This document shows positions 54,818-63,737 of a stretch of DNA of 64,000 nt, piece after piece. How positions within the stretch are numbered: the stretch's first letter is position 1; every line of letters starts with the position of its first letter. Where the stretch lies: assembly GCF_007750855.1 (NCBI RefSeq), contig NZ_CP036291.1, positions 558,001 through 622,000 of the forward strand, written 5' to 3'. The stretch comes from Pirellulimonas nuda (lineage in GTDB: Bacteria; Planctomycetota; Planctomycetia; Pirellulales; Lacipirellulaceae). Both the position numbers and the translations under genes were made by a program. The notes under the pieces are model-generated. The model was given only the letters and a program-made list of their open reading frames with translations, had not been told where the DNA came from and did not search any database.

Positions 54818-55655
54818 GGGCGCGGAAGTCGCGGGAGCGGCCTTCGCGTCGGTCTCGGTTGAATCGTGGGTTGTCTTCGTCCGTCAGCTTCTCGAGCTGC
54901 ATCTGGGCGTCGTCTACCACGCCGTCCATCCGCTCGAGCCAGGTCGAACGCAGCAGGCCAAAGTCGTCGAACGCCTCGGCGCCGAACAGCCCCAGCGCCG
55001 ATCCGGCGATGCGGTGGTTCAGGTCGCCCGACTCGGCCGGGTGGAGCGCCGGCAGGAAGGCCATCCGCACCGACGCGGTCAGCAGGCGGACCCCCTCGGC
55101 GCACTCGAGCTGCGGCGCGTCTTCGGCGAAGTCGCGGGCGCGGTCGGGGTGGTGCGCCACGGCCAGCACACGGGCCTCGCCGTGCATGGCCGCTGCGACG
55201 TAGCCCACCAGCATGTCCGACCAGCGGGCCGACTTGATAAACACGCCGCCGATGGCTTCGGACTGCTCGCGGTCGTCCCCGCACCACTGGAACACCGCCG
55301 CGGCGCACCGCGACGCGGCGTCGAGGTGCCCGGCGAGCACGTTGCGGCCGATGGGGTCGGCCTCCCCGACCCCGCGGCGGATGTCGTAGCCGGTCGCGAT
55401 CGCCGCGATGGTCCGGGCCAGCACGCCTGAGAGGGCGATCTCTTCCGCAATGGCGCCCAGGCGACGCAGCGGGCGGTCGCCCGCCGAGCGGAGCCCCGCG
55501 TCCCAGCGGTCGAGCCGGCAACGCGAGGCGGCCCAGTACTCGGTGAGCGACGCCTCGCACAGCGGCGTGGTGCGCGAGAGCAGCGAGCCGCTGCCCGAGG
55601 CCAACAGCGCGGCGATCTCAACGAGCTCTTGGGCGTGAAGTCCACGGTTGTGCAT
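54813..55655 (-). CDS. Conserved hypothetical protein, planctomycete type
   Basis: 280 residues, soluble, strongly alanine-rich and helical (LVEIAALLASGSGSLLSRTTPLCEASLTEYWAASRCRLDRW). Several well-formed helices carry internal histidine, tryptophan and cysteine residues (AAAVFQWCGDDREQSEAIGGVFI; AAAMHGEARVLAVAHHPDRARDFAED), and the tail is charged (EKLTDEDNPRFNRDRREGRSRDFRAQ). No signal peptide. I do not recognise the family; the helical bundle could be a regulatory or scaffold protein. Convergent with the transporter operon. Confidence 0.7.
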   Translation of the reverse strand: MHNRGLHAQELVEIAALLASGSGSLLSRTTPLCEASLTEYWAASRCRLDRWDAGLRSAGDRPLRRLGAIAEEIALSGVLARTIAAIATGYDIRRGVGEADPIGRNVLAGHLDAASRCAAAVFQWCGDDREQSEAIGGVFIKSARWSDMLVGYVAAAMHGEARVLAVAHHPDRARDFAEDAPQLECAEGVRLLTASVRMAFLPALHPAESGDLNHRIAGSALGLFGAEAFDDFGLLRSTWLERMDGVVDDAQMQLEKLTDEDNPRFNRDRREGRSRDFRAQ

Positions 55656-55992
55656 CGGCGGGGGGCGACGCGCGTCGGCCGGAGCCCGGGGTCAGAGGCT
55701 CCGGCAGACGCCACGCCGTGGGTGGTTCGATGGGCGGGGGAAGTGACGCCCCGTCCCAAAGCAGAACCGGCGCCAAAGCCCGCCGAACCGACCGCCGGCG
55801 GCCCCAAAGGGCTTGTCGGCAACGACTTACAGGGATCGGCGCCACGCGCCACGCGCCGGGCTGTGGCCTTCGATGAACCCAAAACGCATCACGCGCCGCC
55901 CCGCGGCGTTGCGTTCTGGCCCCCGGGTGTCGAGAACGCCGTGCGGTAGGCACGGTGAAGCGGTCGCCGTAGAGCCGGCCGATCGCGCCGGG
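55656..55992. other. 337-bp intergenic region, no gene seen
   Basis: GC-rich, between two minus-strand genes. Open frames on the plus strand here are shadows of composition. Confidence 0.4.
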
Positions 55993-57069
55993 CTAGTAAG
56001 CGTCCCCCACCACGGCCGGGGCGACCCCGGGGGTGGCGGCGCTGTCGCCCAGCACCACGTCGTTGCGGCCGTAGCCGGCGGCCTGCTCGTTCCGCTTGTT
56101 GAGGAACAGGTGGTCGTCGCGGTAGGGCGCCCAGGGGTCGAGCCAATAGGAGACGCTCAGGTCGTCGTTGAGCACGTTCTGGCCGTAGCCGCCGTGGTTC
56201 AGGCTGCGGTACCCGTTGCCGCGGTCGGGCTTGTCGGCCAGCAGCGGAGCGCTCCTGCCGGGCTGCTTCCGCACCGCAACGTAGCGGCCTCCTTGCCAAT
56301 AGCCGAAGCGGTAGGCGTAGCTGTTGGGCAGCGCGTCGATCAGCAACGCCCGCGTGTGGCAATCGAGGCCCGCGAGCTGCTGGGTGGTTGGCGTGCTGAC
56401 GCAGGCGCCGCGGGCCCTCAACTGGGCCGCGATCGGGCTCGACGCGCACACCAGCCAAGTCTGCAACTCGTCGGGGTCGACGCCGCCGTTCTGGGCGAGC
56501 CGCACGATAAAGAACCCCGCGTTCTCGCCGGGGCGGATGTGCGGGAAGTAGCCCCCGTGGTTGTCCGAGTAACGGATGCAGGCCACACCCAACTGGCGGA
56601 GGTTGTTCTGGCAAGAGAGGCGGCGCGAGGCCTCGCGGCTCTCGACCATCGCGGGGAGCAACATCATGCCCAGCGCCATCACCACGCCCAGCGTCACGAC
56701 GGTGTCGACCAGCGTGAACGGGCAGCTACGCCCCGGGGCGTCAATGATCCCCAGCCGGTTCGCGGGGTCGGTCCCAAGAACATCGGAGGCGCAGGCCTCG
56801 CCCGTGCGGATGCGCCGCAGCGTGCGGGCGCCCAGGTCGCTCGGCGATTGGCCGTCTGCGGGGTCCCCTGCGTCGTTGGCTCCGACTGGGGGCTGGCCCT
56901 CCGCAGAGCCTTCGGCAGCGTCTTGAGACTCCTCCCCGAAGCCCATGCAGGAGCGGAGGTGCTGCAGCTCTTGCCGCAACGCGGCGTCGCGCTGCAGCCT
57001 GCGCTCCAGCTCCCGACGTTGGTCGGGGCTCTGCTCATCCAGCAAGTAAGCGATCAGTTCGTCGCGCAT
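55993..57069 (-). CDS. Anti-sigma-like N-terminus fused to DUF1559-type pseudopilin segment
   Basis: 358 residues. Residues 1-45 (MRDELIAYLLDEQSPDQRRELERRLQRDAALRQELQHLR) look like the cytoplasmic part of a short anti-sigma factor. After an acidic linker comes a prepilin-like hydrophobic helix (FTLVDTVVTLGVVMALGMMLLPAMVESREASRR), directly followed by the DUF1559 hallmark LSCQNNLRQLGVACIRYSDNHGGYFP. The rest (GENAGFFIVRLAQNG ... YGRNDVVLGDSAATPG) resembles DUF1559 H-x-G-G-x-N-x-L-x-x-D regions. Encoded directly downstream of an ECF sigma gene, so it probably regulates that sigma while its outer part senses the envelope. Confidence 0.8.
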   Translation of the reverse strand: MRDELIAYLLDEQSPDQRRELERRLQRDAALRQELQHLRSCMGFGEESQDAAEGSAEGQPPVGANDAGDPADGQSPSDLGARTLRRIRTGEACASDVLGTDPANRLGIIDAPGRSCPFTLVDTVVTLGVVMALGMMLLPAMVESREASRRLSCQNNLRQLGVACIRYSDNHGGYFPHIRPGENAGFFIVRLAQNGGVDPDELQTWLVCASSPIAAQLRARGACVSTPTTQQLAGLDCHTRALLIDALPNSYAYRFGYWQGGRYVAVRKQPGRSAPLLADKPDRGNGYRSLNHGGYGQNVLNDDLSVSYWLDPWAPYRDDHLFLNKRNEQAAGYGRNDVVLGDSAATPGVAPAVVGDAY

Positions 57070-57221
57070 GGGAGAGTCGGTGCAGGCACGGATGGCCGGC
57101 CCAGCACGCGGCGGGCCGGCCCTTGTGATTCTACATCCTACTCCCGGGCGACGCGCTGTCGCAGGGCGGTTTCAGCCGAGAATTGGGGGGGCCGCAACCG
57201 CGGACTCCCCCTAGCAGCCTT

Positions 57222-57977
57222 CTAACGCGGCTGACCCGGCCGTGCGCCATTGCCCTCGTCCCAGGCTTCGCCCAGGCGGCTAATGGCGGAGTGGAGCCGG
57301 CTCTTCACCGTGCCCACCGGGACCGCGAGTTCTGCTGCTGCTTCCCGATACTTCATCCCCCGGAAGTAGACCAGCGAGACGGCCGACTGCAGCTGCTCAG
57401 GGAGCGTAGCAACGGCCTGCCTCACCCACTCCATACGCTCGCGGAGGTCAAAGCGTTCAGAAGGATTCGCGTCGTCCGACTTTAGCAGGTCCAGCAGCGA
57501 CCCCACCTCGGCGTGGTCGGACTGATTGGGACGGTCCAGGCTCACGAGGTTGTGGCGGCGGTTGCGACGCTGGATGTCGATCGCCCGGTTGGTGGCCACC
57601 GTGTACAGCCAGGGGCGGAAACGACGCCCCTCGTCGAACAGGTCGCTCTTGAGGTGCACCTGCAGGAAAGCCGCTTGAAAAGCGTCTTCGGCCAGGCTCG
57701 CGTCTCCCAGGAAACGCCGCAGGTAGCCGTAAAGCTCCTTCTCGTAGCGGTTCACCAGCACCCCCAAGAACGGGCCGTTGGGCTCGTCGCGGTGCGCGGC
57801 CACCAACGCCTCGTCGCTCATGGCGACCGGGTCGCAAACGACGGCGGCGTCAGTTTCGGCGTGGCGGGTGGTTGTTTTCACTGCGATGGAAGGGTGTTGA
57901 GTGGAAGGGTTCAAAGTCCCGGACCCGGCGGCTGCGAGCCGCTTTCCGGTGCGTTCCTCCGTGCTTCGCGATTTCAT
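57222..57977 (-). CDS. RNA polymerase ECF sigma factor
   Basis: 251 residues from the ATG at 57977, preceded by GAGGAG seven bases upstream. A ~50-residue N-terminal extension precedes region 2 (NGPFLGVLVNRYEKELYGYLRRFLGDASLAEDAFQAAFLQVHLKSD; FRPWLYTVATNRAIDIQRRNRR). Region 4 is LPEQLQSAVSLVYFRGMKYREAAAELAVPVGTVKSRLHSAISRL. Precedes the anti-sigma/DUF1559 fusion gene by about 150 bp on the same strand, a likely sigma/anti-sigma pair. Confidence 0.92.
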   Translation of the reverse strand: MKSRSTEERTGKRLAAAGSGTLNPSTQHPSIAVKTTTRHAETDAAVVCDPVAMSDEALVAAHRDEPNGPFLGVLVNRYEKELYGYLRRFLGDASLAEDAFQAAFLQVHLKSDLFDEGRRFRPWLYTVATNRAIDIQRRNRRHNLVSLDRPNQSDHAEVGSLLDLLKSDDANPSERFDLRERMEWVRQAVATLPEQLQSAVSLVYFRGMKYREAAAELAVPVGTVKSRLHSAISRLGEAWDEGNGARPGQPR

Positions 57978-58449
57978 GACGAACTCCTCGTATGAGGGTT
58001 CGACGTTCTAAGGGAAGTAATCCTTACCTCCCCGCCGTCTCTAAAGTGCCCGACCGGTTCCCCGCATGTCCAGTTGCGATTCCATGGATCCGGCTCTGTT
58101 CCGCCAAGTGAGCGGCGACGCCCCTGAAGCAACTCGTGTGCCAAGGTCCGGCCCCGCTCCCGCCTCGATCCGCCTCGAATCTTCGTTAGTCTTTATCCAG
58201 CAAGGGCTTGCAGATTAGTTAGTGGGTTAACTGTTGTTGGCCGTCTCGCCCCGCAGGGCTTCGACAGACTGTCAAATCTGCATATTCTTGCAAGTCGCCG
58301 CGGCCCAAACGTCGCGAAACTATACGCACGTGCTCGATTTTGAGGCGCTCGCCGTGTGCGACCTCCGCCGCGGGCAATCGCTAGTACGCACGACGCCCCC
58401 CAGTGATTCGCTGGTTCGGGCAAAAACTTGCCAAAAAAACCGGCAGAAG
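57978..58449. other. 472-bp intergenic region, no gene seen
   Basis: Upstream of the sigma gene and downstream of dprA. AT-richer stretch around 58200-58340. I could not identify a convincing ECF promoter or RNA in it. Confidence 0.4.
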
Positions 58450-59556
58450 CTAGCTCCGCGCCACAAAGGCGCCGCTGTGCCGGCGGACGATCCCACGCAT
58501 TTCTAGGCCGCTGAGCGTAGAAAGCACGGCCGCGGCGCCCAGCCCGGAACGCTCGACAATCGTGTCGATCGCTGTCGGCGCCGTGCTGACCAAACCCCAG
58601 ACGGCCCGCTCGGTGTCGTTCAGCTCGGGGGTCGGGGCCGACTGAGGGGCCGGTGCCGCGGATTGCCGCAGGCTGCTGGCGCTATCGATCTCTTCCAGGA
58701 TGTCGTCCACCGAGGCCACCAGCTTGGCGCCGTCCTGGATCAACCGATGGCAGCCGGCCGACAGCGGGCTATCGATGGGGCCCGGCACCGCGAACACGTC
58801 GCGTCCCTGCTCCGCCGCGTGGGTGGTGGTGATCAGCGCGCCCGAACGCTGGGCGGCCTCAACCACCACGACGCCCAGCGACAGCCCGCTGATGACCCGG
58901 TTTCGCTGGGGGAACGCCCCGCTGATCGGGGGCCGATTGGGGGGCGCCTCACTCATCAGCCAGCCCTGGGCAGCGACCCGGTCAGCGAGCCCCGCGTGTT
59001 CGGGCGGGTAGAGCCGCAACAGCCCGCCGCCCAGCACCGCGATGGTCCGCCCCCCGGCCTCTAGAGCGCCCCGGTGGGCCGCGCCGTCGATCCCTCGCGC
59101 CAGTCCGCTGACCACAACCACCCCCGCACGGGCCAGCTCGCGGGCCAGGGTTTCTGCCTGACGCAGCCCGTAGCGGGTGGCGTGCCGCGAGCCGACGATC
59201 GCGACCGCTAAGCGGTCGTCTGGCAGCGGGTCGCCGCGGACGAAGAGGACGCCCGGGGGGTCGCAGATCGACCGGAGGGGCTCGGGGTAGTGGGGGTCGT
59301 CGAGCGCCAGCGGGACGACCCCCGCCTCGGCGGCCGCCGAGAGCTCTGCTTCGACATCGATCCCCCGCGCCGCGGCCAACGCCTCGGCCAGCTTGGGGCC
59401 GATGCCCGACGTCGAGGTAAGCACGCTAACGGGCTGCCGCACGACGTCGTTGGCGGACCCGAAGCGCGCGATCAGGTTGGCGCGCAGACGCGGACCGACC
59501 CCGGGCGTGAGCGCCAAACGCACTTCGGCGATTAGTTGTTCGCTGTAGCGGCCCAC
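58450..59556 (-). CDS. dprA: DNA-processing protein DprA
   Basis: 368 residues with a GTG start (MGRYSEQLIAEVRLALTPGVGPRLRANLIARFGS, a helix-hairpin-helix-like N-terminus). The Rossmann-like DprA core is clear: VAIVGSRHATRYGLRQAETLARELARAGVVVVSGLARGIDGAAHRGALEAGGRTIAVLGGGL, then FPQRNRVISGLSLGVVVVEAAQRSGALITTTHAAEQGRDVFAVPG. A C-terminal winged-helix domain (VWGLVSTAPTAIDTIVERSGLGAAAVLSTLSGLEMRGIV) completes it. Binds single-stranded DNA and loads RecA during natural transformation. No competence pilus genes are adjacent. Confidence 0.95.
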   Translation of the reverse strand: MGRYSEQLIAEVRLALTPGVGPRLRANLIARFGSANDVVRQPVSVLTSTSGIGPKLAEALAAARGIDVEAELSAAAEAGVVPLALDDPHYPEPLRSICDPPGVLFVRGDPLPDDRLAVAIVGSRHATRYGLRQAETLARELARAGVVVVSGLARGIDGAAHRGALEAGGRTIAVLGGGLLRLYPPEHAGLADRVAAQGWLMSEAPPNRPPISGAFPQRNRVISGLSLGVVVVEAAQRSGALITTTHAAEQGRDVFAVPGPIDSPLSAGCHRLIQDGAKLVASVDDILEEIDSASSLRQSAAPAPQSAPTPELNDTERAVWGLVSTAPTAIDTIVERSGLGAAAVLSTLSGLEMRGIVRRHSGAFVARS

Positions 59557-59636
59557 GCCGGCGCCCCCAGGGCAGATGCCATGAGGACAGAGTAATCAGC
59601 CGCTTAGCTTGACACTAACCAAAAACCTGCCGCGGC

Positions 59637-60278
59637 CTACGCATCGCCCCGGGCTTCAAACACGAAGCGCACGAGCTGCGCCAGGTTGCCGGCGTGCATC
59701 TTCTTCATGATCTTCGAGCGCCGCAGCTCCACGGTCCGCAGCCCGATGCTGAACTGCTGGGCGATTTGCTTGTTTGGCATCCCCTCCAGCAGCGAGTCGA
59801 GAACGTCGTTCTCGGCACGCGTGAGGCTCGCCAGCCGGCGTTTGAGCTCCTTGGCGGAGTTCTCTTCCCCCGCCCGCCGTTCGGCCAGGGCGATGGCGCG
59901 GTCGAGCACCGACTCCAGTTCTTCGGCGGGGCACGGCACCACGAGCACGTCGTCGGCGCCTGCGCGGAGCAGATTCACCGCGTCACGGGCGCTGATGTCC
60001 TCGGAGGCCACGACGATCGCGGCGTTCGCGTAGGCGTTGCGGATATCGCTCAGCACCGATTGGTTCAGCACCTGCGCCACGGGCGACGCAACAATCACGC
60101 ACTGTCCTCCTTGGGAGGAGAGGTGACCGTTGAGGCGGGCGATCTGGCCGCGCCAATCCTCGATGTTCGAGAACCGGCTCCAGTCGGATTCGCGGCCATG
60201 TGCGGACTCGGTTACCCGGTGGGCGTCACTGCTGCTCAGTTCGAGCAGACCCACCGAGCCAGTTAAAACGGGGTTCAT
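59637..60278 (-). CDS. LuxR/FixJ-type regulator with degenerate receiver
   Basis: 213 residues from ATG 60278 (MNPVLTGSVGLLELSSSD). The C-terminal 65 residues are a LuxR-type helix-turn-helix: LASLTRAENDVLDSLLEGMPNKQIAQQFSIGLRTVELRRSKIMKKM. The N-terminal domain keeps a receiver-like strand/helix rhythm (CVIVASPVAQVLNQSVLSDIRNAYANAAIVVASEDISARDAVNLLRAGADDVLVVP), but the phospho-acceptor Asp position reads IVAS and the early acidic pair is missing. Probably not controlled by a histidine kinase in the classical way. Stands alone beside dprA. Confidence 0.85.
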   Translation of the reverse strand: MNPVLTGSVGLLELSSSDAHRVTESAHGRESDWSRFSNIEDWRGQIARLNGHLSSQGGQCVIVASPVAQVLNQSVLSDIRNAYANAAIVVASEDISARDAVNLLRAGADDVLVVPCPAEELESVLDRAIALAERRAGEENSAKELKRRLASLTRAENDVLDSLLEGMPNKQIAQQFSIGLRTVELRRSKIMKKMHAGNLAQLVRFVFEARGDA

Positions 60279-60746
60279 CAAGCGCCTCTCTGTTCCGGGA
60301 GTTTGACCAGCCGCCTGGCCTATGCATCCCCCACCTTTCTCACGATAGGCAGGTAGCCGCAACCGACCACAAGTATGCACTAACTGGCTTGCGCTAAATG
60401 CGCAGGAAATTCATTGTTTTACGCATCCCAAGGGACGCGGAAGCAGCCCATTCTTGCGGTTTCTATTTAGGCGCCGGCCCGATCTGCTGTCTGCTGGCGC
60501 CGCACAGCACCCGGCTTCGAGCCGGTGGAAAACTTCTAAGCATTAAGGGGAGGGATGGACTGTTGCGCCACGGGGAGTAGCGGCCCTTAACTTAGTGAAA
60601 CGCGGAACGCCGCAGGCTTTCTACAGCCGGCGCCGATTTTGTCGCACATTTCTTGCTCTGCGGATTCGCTTGGCCGCCCCGTCTGGGCTGTCGCCTATTT
60701 TGCGGGACTGTTCTACGGGGCAGGCCCTCACTGACTCTTGCTCGAT
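60279..60746. other. 468-bp intergenic region, no gene seen
   Basis: Divides the regulator gene from aroB. Open frames at 60398-60580 and 60653-60982 lack start signals and family features; the second overlaps aroB antisense. Confidence 0.4.
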
Positions 60747-61865
60747 TCACAAACCCTGAGCGGCCCGGGTGGAGGGGCCGATCGCTGTCAGGATCGCTTC
60801 GGACGGGGTGTCTGCAAACAGACCGACATCGCCAAACGTGCGGGCCAGCACCAAGCGGAGCTGGCCCCCTTCAACTTTCTTGTCCCTCCACATCAACTCT
60901 AGCAGCTCCTCTGGATCGAGGTCGACCGGCGTGGTCGTTGGGAGCCCAATTGTTTCAAGCAGCGCGCTTTGGCGTTGCGTGAAGCCGCACGGCGCGGCGC
61001 CGATGGCCTCCGACAAGCGGGCTGCACACGTCATGCCAATGGCCACCGCCTCGCCGTGCAGCAGCCGCGTGTAGCCGGTAGCGGCTTCCAAGGCGTGGCC
61101 GAACGTGTGACCGTAGTTCAGCACCGCACGCCGGCCGGAGGTCTCTGTCTCGTCGGCCTCGACCACGTCTGCCTTGAGCCGGCAGCAGCGCTTGACCACG
61201 TGACGCAGCACCTCGGGCAGGCGGGCGTTGATGCCCTCGACGTTCGCTTCGAGGTAGGCGAAAAACTCGGCGTCGAGGATCACGCCGTACTTGACCACCT
61301 CGGCCATACCGGCGCGGTATTCGCGCTCCGGGAGGGTAGCGAGCAGATCGACATCCACCAGCACGCCGGCCGGCTGCCAGAAGGCGCCGACCATGTTTTT
61401 TCCGCCCGGCAGGTTGATGCCGACCTTGCCCCCAACGCTGCTGTCCACCTGCGCCAAGAGCGTGGTCGGCGCCTGAAAAAAGGGCAGCCCCCGCATGAAA
61501 GTCGCCGCCACAAAGCCCGCCAGGTCGCCCACCACCCCGCCGCCGATGGCCAGCACCACGCTCTTGCGGTCGACCCCTTCCTCCAGCATCCGGCTCCAGA
61601 GCTCGAACGCCATGTCGGCGCACTTGCTCGGCTCGCCGGCGTCTATCTCCAGCAGCAGCACCTCCAGCCCCTGGTCGGTCAGGCGGTCGGAGAGGGCGTC
61701 GGCGTGCAGGCCGGCCACGTTGGAGTCGGTCACCACCACCACGTGCTCGGTGGGCCTGCGGGCCTCGATGAAGCCGGCCAGCGACGCGCTGTTGCCGGAG
61801 CCGATCTCGATGTCGTAAGACCGCTCGCCCAGGTCGACGCGGATCAGGTCGGTGGTGTCGCTCAC
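60747..61865 (-). CDS. aroB: 3-dehydroquinate synthase
   Basis: 372 residues from GTG 61865 (MSDTTDLIRVDLGERSYDIEIGSG). Converts DAHP to 3-dehydroquinate in the shikimate pathway, using NAD+ and a divalent metal. Signatures: VVVVTDSNVAGLH, DAGEPSKCADMAFELWSRMLEEGVDRKSVVLAIGGGVVGDLAGFVAATFMRG, PTTLLAQVDSSVGGKVGINLPGGKNMVGAFWQP and the metal-binding NYGHTFGHALEAATGYTRLLHGEAVAIGM. The longer open frame up to 62180 is rejected because it antisenses or overlaps the small gene upstream. GTGA overlaps the stop of the preceding gene, so the two are translationally coupled. Confidence 0.95.
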   Translation of the reverse strand: MSDTTDLIRVDLGERSYDIEIGSGNSASLAGFIEARRPTEHVVVVTDSNVAGLHADALSDRLTDQGLEVLLLEIDAGEPSKCADMAFELWSRMLEEGVDRKSVVLAIGGGVVGDLAGFVAATFMRGLPFFQAPTTLLAQVDSSVGGKVGINLPGGKNMVGAFWQPAGVLVDVDLLATLPEREYRAGMAEVVKYGVILDAEFFAYLEANVEGINARLPEVLRHVVKRCCRLKADVVEADETETSGRRAVLNYGHTFGHALEAATGYTRLLHGEAVAIGMTCAARLSEAIGAAPCGFTQRQSALLETIGLPTTTPVDLDPEELLELMWRDKKVEGGQLRLVLARTFGDVGLFADTPSEAILTAIGPSTRAAQGL

Positions 61866-62083
61866 GGCATCCTCTCTAGGTCGCGGACGCTCACCTCGAT
61901 CCGCCGTTGGAACCCGGTGTGGGTCCTGACATAACTGAGCCGCTCTACCCCCCTGGCGTCTGCGTGCAGGGCCGCGGCGATCCGCGCCCGATCCGCTTGC
62001 GGCACGTGCGCCAGATCGGCGGGCCACTGGGTGAGGGTTTCCATCACCAACGCCTCGCGGTACGGGTCGAACTTGTCCGGCAT
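61862..62083 (-). CDS. Small conserved protein coupled to aroB
   Basis: 73 residues (MPDKFDPYREALVMETLTQWPADLAHVPQADRARIAAALHAD), no signal peptide. It has a helical first half and a strand-rich end (ERLSYVRTHTGFQRRIEVSVRDLERMP). Overlaps the aroB start by four bases (GTGA), so the two are co-translated. I have no functional call; the tight coupling argues that it is a real gene. Confidence 0.7.
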   Translation of the reverse strand: MPDKFDPYREALVMETLTQWPADLAHVPQADRARIAAALHADARGVERLSYVRTHTGFQRRIEVSVRDLERMP

Positions 62084-62170
62084 GAATGGTGCGGGGGGGA
62101 GTGGTTTCTGCGGCCAATGGCGGCCCGCATTCGTGCCGTGCTATCGTGACCCACGCATCGGAAAAGGGCA

Positions 62171-62671
62171 ATGGCTTCAAAAAGGCGCATCATGATCTAC
62201 GCGATCGGCATCCCGCTGGCGGCGGTCGCCCTGGCGGCGTTGATCCTGGCCACGCACATCGAGGATTGGAGCCGCGACCTCACCACCAACCGGGCCGCCG
62301 CTACCCCAGACGCCCGCGACCCACGGCTCAGGCCGCTCGAGCTAGAAGCGGGTCCGCGCGTGCTGCTCGCCCGGATCGACCGGTTGATCGCCGAGAGCAG
62401 CGCCTGGCGCGAGCCCGAGGCCCCCAAGCCGCTGCCGGCCGACTCTCCGCTGCCGGCGTTGTGGACCGGCGAGGTCGTGGAGACGCGTCACCTGGTTCAC
62501 GTGTCGGGGCTGATGCGCTACCGAGACGACGTGTGGGTGGCGATCGAGCCGGCCCCAGAGGGGCGCTGGCGCGTGTGGGCCGAGAGCCGGTCGCGGATCG
62601 GCAAGGGCGACCTGGGACAGAACCCACGCAACCTCCGCGAGCTGCTCTCGGCGCTGGGTGACGCGGGTTAA
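62171..62671 (+). CDS. DUF1499 family protein
   Basis: 166 residues. One N-terminal membrane helix at about 8-27 (MIYAIGIPLAAVALAALILAT). The C-terminal half matches DUF1499: LMRYRDDVWVAIEPAPEGRWRVWAESRSRIGKGDLGQNPRNLRELLSAL, including the family's SRSRxGxxDxGxNxxRxxxLL block. Biochemical role unknown. It lies divergent from the aroB-coupled small gene, and its stop codon abuts an inverted-repeat element. Confidence 0.85.
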   Translation: MASKRRIMIYAIGIPLAAVALAALILATHIEDWSRDLTTNRAAATPDARDPRLRPLELEAGPRVLLARIDRLIAESSAWREPEAPKPLPADSPLPALWTGEVVETRHLVHVSGLMRYRDDVWVAIEPAPEGRWRVWAESRSRIGKGDLGQNPRNLRELLSALGDAG

Positions 62672-62875
62672 CCACAGAGATGGACAGAGGCCACTCGCCA
62701 AGACGCAAACAACTCTCGCAGAGGCGCGGAGGGAACAACAAGAACAACCAGTGACCAAGCCTCAATAGACAAGCCGAGCTAGCGGATGTCTGTTGGACAT
62801 CGCGGCTTGGTCATCGGTCATGCTTTCTTTTCTCCCTCCGTCTCAGTGTTCTCAGTGGCTCTGTGGTTCATCATC
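62669..62875. repeat. Long imperfect inverted-repeat element (no gene)
   Basis: Left TTAACCACAGAGATGGACAG ... GGCGCGGAGGGAACAACAAG (62669-62740) faces right TTTTCTCCCTCCGTCTCAG ... GGCTCTGTGGTTCATC (62828-62875). It begins in the stop codon of the DUF1499 gene and extends into the 3' end of the convergent glycosylase gene. Confidence 0.7.
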
Positions 62876-63523
62876 GTGGGAACCGGCGCCCGGCAGCATG
62901 CACTCCAGCGGGCAGCCCGCGCAGCGGGGCGTGGGGCGGCAGTGCTCAACGCCGACCTTCACGATCAGCGCGTGCAGCTCGCCCAGCAGGGGGGCGTCGG
63001 CCGGCAGCCGCGACTCGAACCACTGCTGCACCGCGGCGTAGGGGGCCTTGGCGTCGAGCCACCCGTGCCGCCCCGCCACGCGCCGGGCGTACGCGTCTAC
63101 GACAAACCGCGGCGCCCCCGCGCCGTAGTTCATGATGCAGTCGGCCGTCTCGGGCCCGATGCCGTGCACGCCCAGCAGGCTGGCCCGCAGCGTCTGGGGG
63201 TCGTCGGCGAACATCGCGTCCAGCGAGCCTCCGTAGCGGTCGACGATGAACTGCGCCACGCACTGCAGGCGCCGCGCCTTGACCCGGTGGGGCCCGGCGA
63301 CGCGGATCAACTGGGCCAGCTCCTCTTGCGGCGCCCGCGCCAGGGGCCCCGGCTCCAGCAGCCCCGCGGCCTGAAGCTGCGTGATGGCGCGCTCAACGTT
63401 CCGCCACGCGGTGTGCTGCACCAGCACGGCGCCCACGATCATCTCCATCGGCGTCTGGGCGGGCCACCAGTGCTGCGGGCCGTAGGCCTCAAGCAGCCGG
63501 CGGTAGGCTTGGTCGATCGGCAT
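62852..63523 (-). CDS. EndoIII/MagIII-like DNA glycosylase (HhH-GPD)
   Basis: 223 residues. HhH motif LLGVHGIGPETAD (116-128), catalytic D143 in FVVDAYARR, and a C-terminal [4Fe-4S] loop CRPTPRCAGCPLEC. In endonuclease III the HhH motif carries the catalytic lysine (GVGRKTA); here that position is E125 (GIGPETA), so it should lack AP-lyase activity. The GIGPETAD/GIGKESAD form is known from MagIII-type 3-methyladenine glycosylases, so alkylation repair is the more likely role. The last residues are encoded within the inverted-repeat element at 62669-62875, which could have replaced the native end. Confidence 0.85.
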   Translation of the reverse strand: MPIDQAYRRLLEAYGPQHWWPAQTPMEMIVGAVLVQHTAWRNVERAITQLQAAGLLEPGPLARAPQEELAQLIRVAGPHRVKARRLQCVAQFIVDRYGGSLDAMFADDPQTLRASLLGVHGIGPETADCIMNYGAGAPRFVVDAYARRVAGRHGWLDAKAPYAAVQQWFESRLPADAPLLGELHALIVKVGVEHCRPTPRCAGCPLECMLPGAGSHDDEPQSH

Positions 63524-63737
63524 GCGTCAAGTGGTGGTTGGCGTCGGGCGCTGTGTGCGCGGCGTTGTCAAGCGGGAATCACGCAAAGAAACTTTGCTGC
63601 GCGAATCACGCTTTGAGGCTTTCGTCATCGGCAGTTATAATCGCTGATGTGCGACGCGCCCGTCGCCAAGCGTTTACGAACCAACCCTGCCACGGCGCGT
63701 CGCGCCGCGTCTGGGCGATGCATACGGAGGCCTGACC

